A stretch of 64,000 nucleotides of DNA from Acidobacteriota bacterium (GCA_947465645.1 CANIBQ010000002.1:62001-126000), one strand, 5' to 3'; counted from the first letter of the stretch, positions 8,901 through 18,010 are shown. Notes: a model not told the origin generated them from the letters alone. Program-made: numbers and translations.

Positions 8901-10963
8901 GTAGATTCGGGCGTTGGCTGCGTGAGCAGCCAAGCTCTGAGCACCTCGGCGACACTCCACGCCTGCGCCATGCAGCCGCGCGGCGTGAACGGCGCTTCGG
9001 CGTCGAAGACCTCGCTCAGCGTGCCGATACCGCTTTCGTCCAGGTGTCCCTCGAATCCTGAGAGGCAGGCGCGGGCACCGGCCGTGTCGCCGGGCCTGAC
9101 CTTGAGCCACGCGTCGACGAACGGCCCCGCGAGCCATCCCCAGACCGTGCCCTGGTGGTAGGCCGCGTCGCGGGCGCGCAGATCCCCGTAGTACTGCGCC
9201 TTGTAGTCCCGATGGCCGGGTGAGAGCGATCGCAGGCCAACCGGCGTCAACAGCTGCTGCTCGACGGTCTCGAACACCGGCTGCCACCGGGCCTGGTCGA
9301 GGACCGGATGGTCGAGCGAGATCGAGAGGATCTGGTTCGGGCGGCACGCCGGATCGTCTCCCTTTTCACCGTCGACGACGTCGTAGAGGTGTCCGCCCTC
9401 CTCGTACCAGAAACGGCGGTTGAACGAATCCCTGGCGCGCACGGCGGCTTCCTCCACCTGCGGCGCCATCGGGTCGCCTTCCTCGCGCAGCCACTCGGCG
9501 AGCAGGCAGAGCGCGTTGTACCAGAGCGCGTTGATCTCGACCGGCTTGCCGCGCCGCGGCGTCACGACCCAGTCGTCCACCTTCGCGTCCATCCAGGTGA
9601 GCTGGTAGCCCTCCTGTCCCTGGCGCACCAGGCCATCGGCGGGATCGACGCCGATGCCGAAGTGGGTGCCGCGCACGTGATGCTCGAAGATCGACTTGAG
9701 CTTCGGCAGGATCTGGCGCAGCGTCGATCGGTCCTGGGTGGCCCGCACATACCGGTGCATCGCGTGGAAAAACCAGAGCGTCGCGTCGGCGGTGTGATAC
9801 AGCCCGTCCTTGGTGCCTTCGGGAAACATGTTGGGGATCAGGCCGTCGCGCACGTAGTGCCCGAACGTGCGGAGGATGTAGCCCGCTTCGCGATGGCGGC
9901 CGGTGCAGAGCGTGAGCCCCTCGAGGCTGATCATCGTGTCGCGGCCCCAGTCGGTGAACCAGTGGTAGCCGGCGATCACGGTCCGGACCTCGTCGCCCAT
10001 GGCGCGCGCGCGGGCTGCTTCCTCGATCCGGCCCGCGGGCGTGATGATGAACTGGTCCGCCGCGAGCACCAGCTCCGCCGGCATGCCGGTCGCCGGCACA
10101 CCCTTCGCCTGCTCGACCAGCTTCTGGCGGCGTCGCAGCTCGGCGTGCGGCAGCTGCGCGGGGCTGAGCGCGCCGATCGTCTCCCACGATTCAGTCGAGG
10201 CCACGAGCGTGCCGGGCGCGTCGGGCCCAAGCATCAGGCGGAAGTACCCCGGGGTCCACAGGTCGCCGCAGCACTCGTAGCCCCGGTGCTTCTCGATCGC
10301 GTAGACGGCGTTGACGATCGTGTCAGGCGTGATGGTGAACGCCTTGTCCTGGCCGTGGAGGGACAGGCGCAGCGGCGGCAGGTCGCCGCCCGGCGTGATC
10401 TCGAACCGATCGCCCAGCGCGCCGATGGCGTAGGGCGCCGTCAATGGATGGTTGACGGGCGCTTCGTGAAGGCGGAAGCCGACCACCGGACGGAGCTCGA
10501 GGCGAACGGGTTCGTTCGACAGCAGGCGGTAACTGACGTGCGTCGTGTTCTGGAGATGCGGCATCAACACGCGCCGCTCGAAACGCACGCCCTCGACCTC
10601 GTACTCCCACACCGGCAGGCCGGCTTCGAGGCGAAACGCCACCAGGTAGTGGGAAGAGTCCAGCTCCTTCCCTCCCGGTGTGTCGATCACCCGCGGCACA
10701 GAAATCGTGCGGCCGTCCGACAACCGCAGGCGCTCCCAGAGGTAGTTCAGCATCATCGTCCGGCCGAACGGGTTCGGCAGCGCGGAGACGAGCATCCCGT
10801 GGAAGCGGCGGGTCAGCGATCCCGAGACCGTGCCGGAGGCGTACCCCCCGAGCCCGTTGGTCACGAGCCACTCCTTCCAGGCCAGCGACTGGCGGCCCTC
10901 CTCGGTGGGGGCCCACTGCAGCTCGCGGACGATCTCCGCGTCAGTTCGATCGACTACCGGCAT
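8891..10963 (-). CDS. Glycogen debranching enzyme (amylo-alpha-1,6-glucosidase, GDE_N/GDE_C)
   Basis: 690 aa from ATG 10963 (GGAGA 5 nt upstream); a longer frame would start inside treZ. The N-terminal GDE_N beta-sandwich (about 30-240, WKEWLVTNGLGGYASGTVSG) is followed by an (alpha/alpha)6-barrel GDE_C (about 290-680) with YHWFTDWGRDTMISLEGL and GTVWGWLAGPFVDA, the signature of archaeal/bacterial-type amylo-alpha-1,6-glucosidases. It hydrolyses alpha-1,6 branches of glycogen or related glucans in the cytoplasm. It overlaps the end of treZ by 23 bp, so the two are coupled in a glucan/trehalose operon. Confidence 0.92.
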   Translation of the reverse strand: MPVVDRTDAEIVRELQWAPTEEGRQSLAWKEWLVTNGLGGYASGTVSGSLTRRFHGMLVSALPNPFGRTMMLNYLWERLRLSDGRTISVPRVIDTPGGKELDSSHYLVAFRLEAGLPVWEYEVEGVRFERRVLMPHLQNTTHVSYRLLSNEPVRLELRPVVGFRLHEAPVNHPLTAPYAIGALGDRFEITPGGDLPPLRLSLHGQDKAFTITPDTIVNAVYAIEKHRGYECCGDLWTPGYFRLMLGPDAPGTLVASTESWETIGALSPAQLPHAELRRRQKLVEQAKGVPATGMPAELVLAADQFIITPAGRIEEAARARAMGDEVRTVIAGYHWFTDWGRDTMISLEGLTLCTGRHREAGYILRTFGHYVRDGLIPNMFPEGTKDGLYHTADATLWFFHAMHRYVRATQDRSTLRQILPKLKSIFEHHVRGTHFGIGVDPADGLVRQGQEGYQLTWMDAKVDDWVVTPRRGKPVEINALWYNALCLLAEWLREEGDPMAPQVEEAAVRARDSFNRRFWYEEGGHLYDVVDGEKGDDPACRPNQILSISLDHPVLDQARWQPVFETVEQQLLTPVGLRSLSPGHRDYKAQYYGDLRARDAAYHQGTVWGWLAGPFVDAWLKVRPGDTAGARACLSGFEGHLDESGIGTLSEVFDAEAPFTPRGCMAQAWSVAEVLRAWLLTQPTPESTHR

Positions 10964-12872
10964 CGAGGTCTCCGTGGGAGTGAGTTGAGCGTCGAGGCGC
11001 CGGGGCGAGCACCGTTGCGGAGTGGCCCGGGATACGCCAGCCATCCTTGGTGGCCACCTCGGGCGTGCCGCCTCCGCCGTAGTCCGGGTGCTCGCTGGTC
11101 CAGGCCATCGACCAGGTGAAACCGTCCGGCGGCGCCACCAGCGGCTCGGGGAACCCGCCGGCGGTAAGGTCGGGGCCGAAATTCACGATCAGCAGCCGCT
11201 CGTCGGGCGCGTCCGGCGCGAAGTAGCGCAGCACGAACGTTTCAGGGCCGAGCACCGCCCCGTCCACCATTGCTGGAGCCTGCGCGCTGAAGGCGGGGTC
11301 GCGGCGCCGCAGCGCAATCAGATCGCTGTGCAGGCGCACGTGCGTCGTGTGGGTCTCGCGCTCCCGCCAATCGAGCTTGCACTTCTCGAACGTCGCCGGG
11401 TCATCCGGCGGCGGCAGCTTCGCCTGGATCGCCGGCGAGGCCAGGCTCGGGAACTGGCGCACGAACTCCGCGCGTCCCCGCCGTACGGCCTCCGCCAGCT
11501 CTCCTTTGTGGTCAGCGAAGTAGAGAAACGGAGCCGACGATCCGAACTCCTGCCCCTGGAACAGCATCGGCGTGCCGGGCATCAGCAGGACCAGCGCCGT
11601 CATCGCCCGATAGCGTCCCGGCGTCGTCTTCTGCCACAGTCTCGAACCATCGCCGCCCAGGTTGGCGACCTGGTCGTGGTTCTCCGTAAAGTTCACGAAG
11701 CCGGCCGGCGGCACGCCATCGGTCCGCGTGCCGCGGGGGTTCTTCTGCCAGGCGTACCGCTGTCCCTGGAACAGGTAGCCGTATTTCGCCGCGGAGATGA
11801 ACTCCTGCGGCGCGCCCCGGTGGTCGCTCAGGTACGCCTCGTTACGGCCGGTCATCGCCACCACCGCGCTATGGTGAAAGTCGTCATTCCAGAGCGCGTC
11901 GAGGCCATAGCCGCCCTGCTCGAGAGGCCGCACCATGCGCACGTGCTGTGGCTCGTTCTCCGAGACGAGGATGATGTCGCGGCCCGGGGCGGCGGCACGC
12001 GCTTTCGCCGAGATCTCCGCGATGATGTGCCGTTCCGAAAAATCGTGAATGCTCTGGGTCGCGTCCAGCCGGAGCCCATCAAGGTGAAACTCGTCGATCC
12101 AGTACGCGGCGTTGGACGACCAGAACTCCCGGGACGGCACTGCATCCTGACCGTCGAAGTTCAGCGGGTCGCCCCACTCGTTGATGTAGTCCTTGTTGGT
12201 CGAGTAGTACGAGGGCGCGTAGTTCCTGAAGACGGAGCCATCCGGCCCGATATGGTTGTAGACGACGTCGAGGATCACGCCGAGGCCGATCTCGTGAGCG
12301 CAGTCGACGAACGCCCGGAAGTCGTCGGGCGAGCCGTAGAGCCGCGTCGGTGCGTACGGCAGCACCCCGTCGTAGCCCCACCCGAACCGACCGGGGAACT
12401 CCGACAGCGGCATGACCTCCACGGTGGTAATACCGATGTCGGCGAGTGAGCGGAGGCGCTCCATGGCGGCGCGCCACGTGCCCTCGGCGGTGAAGGTGCC
12501 GACGTGCATCTCGTAAAGCACCTGCCCTCGCAGCGAGACGCCCTTCCACGCGCCGTCGCGCCACGCATAACGCGCGGGGTCCACCACCTCGGAAGGGCCA
12601 AACGGGCCGTCCGGCTGGGACCTCGACGCCGGGTCCGGGAACGCCTGGCCATCGAGCGAGTACTTATAGCGACGCCCGGCGCCGACGCCGGCGACCAGGA
12701 CGGCGTAATACCCACCTGGTTCAGCTTCAAGCGCGACCTCACGCGTGGCGCCCTCGGCTTCCTCGATCAACAGCCGAACAGCGCGTGGCGCCGGCGCCCA
12801 CACACGGAAATGGGTCGTACCGTCCGGCTGGACCTCGGCCCCCACCGGCAGGCGTCTTCGAACCGGACTCAT
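10941..12872 (-). CDS. treZ: Malto-oligosyltrehalose trehalohydrolase
   Basis: 643 aa, GH13 family. Releases trehalose from maltooligosyl-trehalose. An N-terminal CBM48-like domain (FRVWAPAPRAVRLLIE) precedes the barrel, which shows DVVYNHIGPDGSVFRNY, the nucleophile region GLRLDATQ, the acid/base region LVSENEPQH and the third carboxylate in FTENHDQVAN. The C-terminal beta domain has ERLLIVNFGPDL. ATG 12872 is used; a GTG at 12893 would add seven residues. The partner treY (maltooligosyl-trehalose synthase) is not in this window. It is cotranscribed with the debranching enzyme and divergent from truA. Confidence 0.92.
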   Translation of the reverse strand: MSPVRRRLPVGAEVQPDGTTHFRVWAPAPRAVRLLIEEAEGATREVALEAEPGGYYAVLVAGVGAGRRYKYSLDGQAFPDPASRSQPDGPFGPSEVVDPARYAWRDGAWKGVSLRGQVLYEMHVGTFTAEGTWRAAMERLRSLADIGITTVEVMPLSEFPGRFGWGYDGVLPYAPTRLYGSPDDFRAFVDCAHEIGLGVILDVVYNHIGPDGSVFRNYAPSYYSTNKDYINEWGDPLNFDGQDAVPSREFWSSNAAYWIDEFHLDGLRLDATQSIHDFSERHIIAEISAKARAAAPGRDIILVSENEPQHVRMVRPLEQGGYGLDALWNDDFHHSAVVAMTGRNEAYLSDHRGAPQEFISAAKYGYLFQGQRYAWQKNPRGTRTDGVPPAGFVNFTENHDQVANLGGDGSRLWQKTTPGRYRAMTALVLLMPGTPMLFQGQEFGSSAPFLYFADHKGELAEAVRRGRAEFVRQFPSLASPAIQAKLPPPDDPATFEKCKLDWRERETHTTHVRLHSDLIALRRRDPAFSAQAPAMVDGAVLGPETFVLRYFAPDAPDERLLIVNFGPDLTAGGFPEPLVAPPDGFTWSMAWTSEHPDYGGGGTPEVATKDGWRIPGHSATVLAPAPRRSTHSHGDLDAGSRSN

Positions 12873-12914
12873 CTGTAACGCAGGCGCAGGCACAGTTGCG
12901 AGGCGAGGTGCAGG

Positions 12915-12920
12915 GATAAT
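12915..12920 (+). promoter_or_regulatory. -10 box for truA (leaderless start)
   Basis: GATAAT lies 5 nt before the truA ATG with no Shine-Dalgarno between, placing the likely transcription start at or next to the ATG. No good -35 is seen. Confidence 0.45.
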
Positions 12921-12925
12921 GCCGG

Positions 12926-13726
12926 ATGCGATTCAAGCTGACGCTGGAATACGCCGGCACCAAGTACAGCGGCTGGCAGATCCAGAAGAACGCCCGCACC
13001 ATCCAGGGCGAGATCGACCGCGCCATCCGCGAAATCACCGGGGAGCAGACGTTCGAGCTCTACGGATCGGGACGAACCGACGCCGGTGTCCACGCGCTCG
13101 CCCAGGTGGCGCACCTCGAGCTCAACACCACCACCCCACCGGACACGCTCACGCGCCGGTTGAACGAGGCGCTCCCGTCCGACATCAACATCCTGCGCAT
13201 CGAGAAAGTACGGCATAAATTTCACGCCCGGCATAGTGCCGTCGCCAGGAGCTACATCTACCAGGTGTCCCGCCGCCGAACGGCCTTCGCGAAACCGTGG
13301 GTCTGGTGGGTCAAGGACGACTTGAACGTTGTCGCGATGCGCGAGGCTGCCACCCGGTTCGTCGGCCGCCATGACTTCCGGTCCTTTTCGGATGACGACC
13401 CGGACGACAAGTCCACCGAGGTCGCGATCGACACGCTCGAGGTCCACGAGGACGGCGACCTTCTGCTCGTGCACGTCGAGGGATCGCATTTTCTCTGGAA
13501 GATGGTGCGGCGCCTGGTCGGCGTGCTGGTGGAAGTGGGTCGTGGTGCGCTGTCGCCTGAAGCCGCGGCCTCGATGCTCACGTCGTCATCCGCGCTGCCG
13601 GCGCGGCTCACGGCGCCGGCATCGGGGCTGTTTCTGGAGCGCGTGTTCTACGAGGACGATCCCCGCGACCTGCCGGTGCAGGCCGCGGTGCTTCTCCCCA
13701 GAATTGCCGGAGGGGTGAAGGCCTGA
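12926..13726 (+). CDS. truA: tRNA pseudouridine(38-40) synthase TruA
   Basis: 266 aa, normal length. It isomerises uridines 38-40 in the anticodon arm of tRNAs. The catalytic motif GSGRTDAGVHALAQVAHL carries the essential Asp (about residue 53). RFKLTLEYAGTKYSGWQIQ at the start and FLWKMVRRLVGVLVEVGRG near residue 190 are family signatures. The start is supported by the N-terminal family motif and a -10 box just upstream. It is a single gene between a divergent and a convergent neighbour. Confidence 0.96.
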   Translation: MRFKLTLEYAGTKYSGWQIQKNARTIQGEIDRAIREITGEQTFELYGSGRTDAGVHALAQVAHLELNTTTPPDTLTRRLNEALPSDINILRIEKVRHKFHARHSAVARSYIYQVSRRRTAFAKPWVWWVKDDLNVVAMREAATRFVGRHDFRSFSDDDPDDKSTEVAIDTLEVHEDGDLLLVHVEGSHFLWKMVRRLVGVLVEVGRGALSPEAAASMLTSSSALPARLTAPASGLFLERVFYEDDPRDLPVQAAVLLPRIAGGVKA

Positions 13727-13734
13727 TCTACTGA

Positions 13735-13762
13735 TCGGTAGCCGCAGGCCTTTAGGCCTCCG
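13735..13762. repeat. AGGCCT palindrome between convergent genes
   Basis: AGGCCTTTAGGCCT (13746-13759) is a perfect dyad lying between the stops of truA and the facing gene. A related GGAGGCCTTCAGGCCTCC dyad occurs near 19210. It may serve as a bidirectional transcription stop; no T-run is present. Confidence 0.55.
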
Positions 13763-14527
13763 TCAATCCTTCAACCGGTATGGCGCGACGATGCCGGGTC
13801 GGGTCGGCAGGTAGATCATTTCTTCCTGGAGCTCGCGCCGGGCGAATACCGCGAAGCCTGCGTGCTCACCGACCTGAACGAACGCGCTCGCCGCGAAGGG
13901 AATCGCCGGGCCCGCACTCACCCACTTCTCGCCTCCGAAGTCGACCCACACGCCGTCGTTGCTCGAGGGCCGCCGCAGGGTGACCATCGGCGCCACCGCT
14001 CGCGGGGTGGCAGGCACAGCGGCCGCGATTCCGGATGTCCCGACGGCGCCGGGAATTCCCGACCGCGAATCACGCGCCGCAGCCGGAACGCTCGCGGTCG
14101 AGGTGGCGATCGGCCCGGGGCGAACGGGTGCCGATTCGGGCGTCAGTCGCCCTGGAAATGACGGGGTGCGGCTTCCTGTCGTACCGGCGAGGGCCCCGCG
14201 GCGCGGCTTCTCGTACGGCTGGAGCAATCCCCGGCTGACGGGCACGTAGACGATGCTGAAGGGCTCAATGGTCGTATCCGTATAGAGGGGAACGCCGTTG
14301 TACTGCCCCGAGCGCACCATCGAGTTGCCGTTGAAGAACACCGCCGCCCCAGCCGGGTAGTAGAGCTCGCCGGCGAACTGAACAGGGTCGCCCCGCTGGA
14401 ACCAGGAATCGTTATCCGCGGTGACGATGGGGGGATCGGTAGGACGGCTCTGTATCTGCGCCGCTGCCGGCACCGCGGTGAACACGGCCGCGCTGAGAAC
14501 GGCGACCACAACAATCATCTGGCGCAT
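13763..14527 (-). CDS. Secreted Ala/Pro-rich protein of unknown function
   Basis: 254 aa from ATG 14527, with GGAGGG about 8-10 nt upstream. Signal peptide MRQMIVVVAVLSAAVFTAV... AAAQ. The N-terminal part reads NDSWFQRGDPVQFAGELYYPAGAAVFFNG and IEPFSIVYVPVSRGLLQPYEKPR. A low-complexity Ala/Pro/Ser region (about 125-180) leads to a C-terminal segment VWVDFGGEKWVSAGPA ... FAVFARRELQEEMIYLPTRP that looks like a second copy of the same fold. No family is recognised; it is probably periplasmic or surface exposed. Confidence 0.65.
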   Translation of the reverse strand: MRQMIVVVAVLSAAVFTAVPAAAQIQSRPTDPPIVTADNDSWFQRGDPVQFAGELYYPAGAAVFFNGNSMVRSGQYNGVPLYTDTTIEPFSIVYVPVSRGLLQPYEKPRRGALAGTTGSRTPSFPGRLTPESAPVRPGPIATSTASVPAAARDSRSGIPGAVGTSGIAAAVPATPRAVAPMVTLRRPSSNDGVWVDFGGEKWVSAGPAIPFAASAFVQVGEHAGFAVFARRELQEEMIYLPTRPGIVAPYRLKD

Positions 14528-14658
14528 GACACACACCCTCCAGCCCAAATAGGGTCCAAGGGTCGTGCCATGTGCTTGCCGCTGAGCTCTGAGCGGCACA
14601 CTTGATGCTCTCCTGAAGGCAGATCCTCGTGTGACCCGATTAAAAGGAGAGATGACAG

Positions 14659-15201
14659 ATGAGCAAGACAGCAGGCTTCATATGCGCGCTGGCGATCGCC
14701 GTGGCGACCTCAGCATGCGGGCAGTCGGATGCGGGAATTACCACAAACATCAAGAGCAAGTTCGCAGCAGACGACGTCGTCCAGGCCAACGACATCAACG
14801 TCACCACCCGTGACAAGGTCGTCACGCTGAGCGGCCGCGTTGAAACTCCCGCTGCGAAGGAGCAGGCCATCATGATCGCCCGCCAGGCGGACGGCGTCGT
14901 GGACGTCGTGGATCAGCTGAGCGTGTCGGGTGCCACCGCCACCTCGGGTATGCGTGACGACATCGAACGCGGCGCGGAGAACACTGGCGATGCCGTCGCC
15001 CGCGGCGCGGACAGGACCGAGGACGCGCTCGAGCGCGGCGCGGACAACTCCAAGAACATCCTCGAGAAGGGTGTGGACGCCACGGTCGATGGCGCCAAGA
15101 AGGTCGGCAGCGCGACGGCCACCGGTGCGAAAAAGGTCGGGACCACCGTGCGTGACGCAGTCACGGACGACGATCCCGACAGCGACAACGACGGGAAGTA
15201 G
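14659..15201 (+). CDS. BON-domain lipoprotein with LEA-like C-terminal repeats
   Basis: 180 aa. The lipobox-like signal (ALAIAVATSACGQ) puts the lipidated Cys at residue 20. A single BON domain follows (about 25-90: GITTNIKSKFAADD, INVTTRDKVVTLSGRV, VVDVVDQL), a module that binds lipid or peptidoglycan. The C-terminal half is an 11-residue-like repeat of charged amphipathic units (RGAENTGDAVA, RGADRTEDALE, RGADNSKNILE, KGVDATVDGAK) resembling desiccation-associated LEA or apolipoprotein helices, ending in an acidic tail. GGAGAG precedes the ATG. A likely envelope-stress protein. Confidence 0.82.
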   Translation: MSKTAGFICALAIAVATSACGQSDAGITTNIKSKFAADDVVQANDINVTTRDKVVTLSGRVETPAAKEQAIMIARQADGVVDVVDQLSVSGATATSGMRDDIERGAENTGDAVARGADRTEDALERGADNSKNILEKGVDATVDGAKKVGSATATGAKKVGTTVRDAVTDDDPDSDNDGK

Positions 15202-15229
15202 GAAGGCCCGGCGCTTCGTCTCGGGAGTC

Positions 15230-16198
15230 CTACTGTGGACTCACCGAGGCGAGGTATGCCGACACCGCCACGATATCTTCATCGGTCAGCGGCTTCGCCG
15301 CCGGCTGCATCAGCGCCGCGTCGGCACCGTTTCTCGTCTCGTCCTTGAACCAGTGCAGCTGCCGCACCGTGTAAATCGGGTGCATGCCGGCGAGCCTGGG
15401 AATGTTCCCCGACCCCTGCAAATCGTTGCCGTGGCAGATGGTGCATGAAATCGTCTTGCCGCCACCGGTCTCGACGATCTCCTTGCCCTTCGCGAGGCTG
15501 CCGGGCGGCACGTAGGAGGTAAAGGTGTTCTCGGGATCCCGCAACCGGACCTTCTCCTGGTTGTCGGGCACGGTGATGATGCGGTTGCCGATCGGTTCCG
15601 TCGCATTGCCGGGTTCCAGGAACCGCATGCGGCCGTTGCCGAGGAAGGTCTTGGGCACCATCGCCTGCTCCACGACCTTGTTGATCGCGCGTCGTGGAAG
15701 CGCGGCGAAAAACTCGGCGGCGAGGCGCACCTCTTCATCGGTGACCGCCTTCGCGATCCCGTTCATGCGGGTAGGGTCGATCCGCGCCCCGCTCTTGAAG
15801 TCCTTCATCTGCTGAATCATGTACTCGGCACTCAGGCCGGTCAGGTCGGACGACTCCGGATGACCGAGACCCGACATGAGATGGCAGGCGCCGCAGGCCA
15901 TCGCGTCGCCGCGTCCCTTCGTCACGATCTCGGGCGCCGCCGGATGCTTCTCCGGGAACCAGTCGGGAGGATTCAGCAAGTCGTCGATCTGCGCTTCCGT
16001 GTACGACTTGGTGCTCCCTTCGAGCTTCTTCGGGGTCTTGTCCTCGGGAAACACCCGATCGGGCTTGAGCGGGAACGCCCACGGGCCGACCTTCACAGCG
16101 GTGGCCTGAGCCGTCGGTAGCGTCGTCGGGGCGGTCTGCGCACCGAGGGTCAGGACCGAGAGCCACGCAACGCCAAGCACCCACACGATTTTTTTCAC
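15230..16198 (-). CDS. Exported di-haem c-type cytochrome, copy A
   Basis: 322 aa with signal peptide MKKIVWVLGVAWLSVLTLGAQT. Two CxxCH haem sites are visible: CGACH (GDAMACGACHLMSGLGHPESSDLTG region, about residue 97) and CTICH (about residue 250, followed by GNDLQGSGNIPRLAG). Each sits in a cytochrome c class-I-like domain, and Met ligands are plausible in LMQPAAKPLTDEDI. It is paralogous to the cytochrome at 18105-19124, sharing the HPAA..IV..GR, LxGLxHPExxxL and KGxxLVxTGxGKTxxCxxCHGxDLQG blocks. Periplasmic electron transfer is likely; the partner dehydrogenase is not in the window. Confidence 0.85.
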   Translation of the reverse strand: MKKIVWVLGVAWLSVLTLGAQTAPTTLPTAQATAVKVGPWAFPLKPDRVFPEDKTPKKLEGSTKSYTEAQIDDLLNPPDWFPEKHPAAPEIVTKGRGDAMACGACHLMSGLGHPESSDLTGLSAEYMIQQMKDFKSGARIDPTRMNGIAKAVTDEEVRLAAEFFAALPRRAINKVVEQAMVPKTFLGNGRMRFLEPGNATEPIGNRIITVPDNQEKVRLRDPENTFTSYVPPGSLAKGKEIVETGGGKTISCTICHGNDLQGSGNIPRLAGMHPIYTVRQLHWFKDETRNGADAALMQPAAKPLTDEDIVAVSAYLASVSPQ

Positions 16199-16334
16199 AG
16201 CAGCTCCTCAGGCGTCATACCGGCAAGCGAGGTGACGTGTGGCGATTCTATACAAAATTGACAGTGGTGCAAAACGGTGGCAAGTTTATGTCCCTTCACC
16301 CTTTACACCATTTTTCCGGCGCGGAGAGTCCCAG

Positions 16335-17507
16335 ATGACGTTCGGCTCGAGACGAGTGATCGTTGGTGTCGTCGCCACGGCGTGCGTGTGGATCCTGAGC
16401 GTGACGCTGGTCACCGGCCAGGCCGCCCCGCCCCAGGCACCGGTGACAGCGGCCGAAGACCGGCGGATGTCGGAAGCGGTTTTCAAGAACGTCCAGGTGC
16501 TGCGCGGCATTCCCGTGGACGAGTTCATGGGCACGATGGGGGTCTTTTCCGCGGCGCTCGGCTTTTCCTGCGAAGACTGCCACACGGCGTCATCCAATGA
16601 CTGGGCGAATTACGCCACCGACACGAGCCCGCGGAAGCAGATGGCGCGGAGGATGGTGGTGATGACGGCCGCCCTCAACCGGGCGAATTTCGGCGGCCGC
16701 CAGGTGGTGACCTGCTTCACCTGCCACCGCGGCAGCAATCAGCCGAAGGTGACCGCCAGCCTCGACATGCTCTACGCGCCCGCGTCCCTGAATGAAGAAC
16801 CGGACGGACCCATTTTCCAGATGGACGGCGCGGCGGCAGCCGAGAAGATCCTCGACAAGTACCTGCAGGCGCTTGGCGGGGCGCAGCGTGTCGCGGCGCT
16901 CACCAGCTACGTGGCGAAGGGGACGTACGGTGGTTATGGCCCCGACAGCGAGCGGCGCCCGGTCGAGATCTACGCGAAAGCGCCCGGCCAGCGCGCGGTC
17001 GTCGTTCGCGACCCAACCGCCGGAGACGCGGTCACAACGTTTGACGGAACGGCCGGCGCCTGGATCGCCGCGCCCTTCAGGCCCGTGGACGTGTTGACAC
17101 TGCACGGAGCGGAGGTGGACGCGGTGAAGGTAGAAGCGCACCTGGCATTTCCGGCGCGGATCAAGGAGACGCTGACCGGATGGCGGGTCGGGCTGCCGGC
17201 CACGATCGAGGGGCGCCAGACCAGCGTCGTCCAGGGGACCAGCGGCGGCGCGCTCGCCACCTTATATTTCGACGACGAGACCGGCCTGCTGACGCGCCTG
17301 GTTCGCTCCACGCCGTCACCGGTCGGCCCCCTGCCCTCGCGCATCGACTACTCCGACTACCGCGACGTGGCCGGTGTGAAGGTGCCCTTCAAGTGGACGA
17401 CGACCTGGCTGGATGGGCGGTCAACCTACGAACTGAGCGGGGTGCAACCCAACACCGCGATCCCGGCGGCGAGATTCGCGCGGCCGGCGCCGCCCAAGCC
17501 CTATTAG
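16335..17507 (+). CDS. Exported c-type cytochrome, photosynthetic reaction-centre cytochrome-like
   Basis: 390 aa from ATG 16335 (GGAGAG about 7 nt upstream). After a signal peptide the N-terminal 150 residues match the CytoC_RC pattern: VFKNVQVLRGIPVDEFMGTMGVFSAALG, then CEDCH, a Met-rich helix MARRMVVMTAALNRANFGG and CFTCHRGSNQP, giving two CxxCH sites with axial Met candidates. Residues about 170-390 form a beta-rich domain (YLQALGGAQRVAALTSYVAKGTY ... FDDETGLLTRLVRSTPSPVG ... VAGVKVPFKWTTTW) resembling lipoprotein-sorting-type folds. No photosynthesis genes are present; such proteins are frequent in heterotrophic Acidobacteriota. It is divergent from the previous cytochrome. Confidence 0.85.
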   Translation: MTFGSRRVIVGVVATACVWILSVTLVTGQAAPPQAPVTAAEDRRMSEAVFKNVQVLRGIPVDEFMGTMGVFSAALGFSCEDCHTASSNDWANYATDTSPRKQMARRMVVMTAALNRANFGGRQVVTCFTCHRGSNQPKVTASLDMLYAPASLNEEPDGPIFQMDGAAAAEKILDKYLQALGGAQRVAALTSYVAKGTYGGYGPDSERRPVEIYAKAPGQRAVVVRDPTAGDAVTTFDGTAGAWIAAPFRPVDVLTLHGAEVDAVKVEAHLAFPARIKETLTGWRVGLPATIEGRQTSVVQGTSGGALATLYFDDETGLLTRLVRSTPSPVGPLPSRIDYSDYRDVAGVKVPFKWTTTWLDGRSTYELSGVQPNTAIPAARFARPAPPKPY

Positions 17508-17539
17508 CGTTATCATCAACCCATATGTGGAGGCCTGCT

Positions 17540-18007
17540 GTGAAAAAGACCGTACTCTCCGTCGCTGTCGGTTGCCTTCTGCTCTCAGGCGCGGCCCTGG
17601 CGCATCACGGTGACGCAGGGCGATACATCGAGGAAGTGGTCACACTGAACGGTGTGGTGGTTGAGACGCAGCTGGTCAATCCGCACGCCATCGTCGTCTT
17701 CGACGTCGCCGATGCGACGGGTAAGAACGTCCGGTGGCAGGCTGAACTGGGCGGCGCGCAGGGGCTGGTCCGGAGCGGCTGGACCGCGGACGTGAAGACC
17801 GGCACGAAGATCACGCTGACGGGCCGGCGGCTGAAGAGCGGTGCGCCGTACATGAACCTTACGGAGCGCGCGCGGGTCGTCCTGACCGACGGCGGCAAGG
17901 AAGTGCACAAGACCGCGAATTTCGGCGAGGCGGCAAGCGGCCCGTCCGGCAGCACGGCGGGTGCGCCTCCCGTGCCCGCGGCCCCCGCCGCGCCGCGCGG
18001 GTACTAG
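17540..18007 (+). CDS. Secreted DUF6152 family protein
   Basis: 155 aa from GTG 17540; GGAGG (17529-17533) is 6 nt upstream, whereas the ATG at 17525 has none. Signal peptide VKKTVLSVAVGCLLLSGAALA, then HHGDAGRYIEEVVTLNGVVVETQLVNPHAIVVFDV, matching the AHHS...G..NPH pattern of DUF6152. It ends with a Pro/Ala tail. The OB-like fold is of unknown function but often neighbours exported cytochromes or PQQ enzymes in Acidobacteriota. A second family member is at 53800-54207. It is followed by heptad repeats and a strong terminator. Confidence 0.85.
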   Translation: MKKTVLSVAVGCLLLSGAALAHHGDAGRYIEEVVTLNGVVVETQLVNPHAIVVFDVADATGKNVRWQAELGGAQGLVRSGWTADVKTGTKITLTGRRLKSGAPYMNLTERARVVLTDGGKEVHKTANFGEAASGPSGSTAGAPPVPAAPAAPRGY

Positions 18008-18010
18008 ATC

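Noticed and set aside
13729..13744. Eight-bp repeat after the truA stop
   Set aside because: Only two partial TGATC-containing units are present, too few to count with the other post-stop arrays.
16335..17507. Evidence of photosynthesis from the reaction-centre-type cytochrome
   Set aside because: No reaction-centre, bacteriochlorophyll or chlorosome genes are in the window, and this cytochrome type is common in heterotrophic Acidobacteriota.
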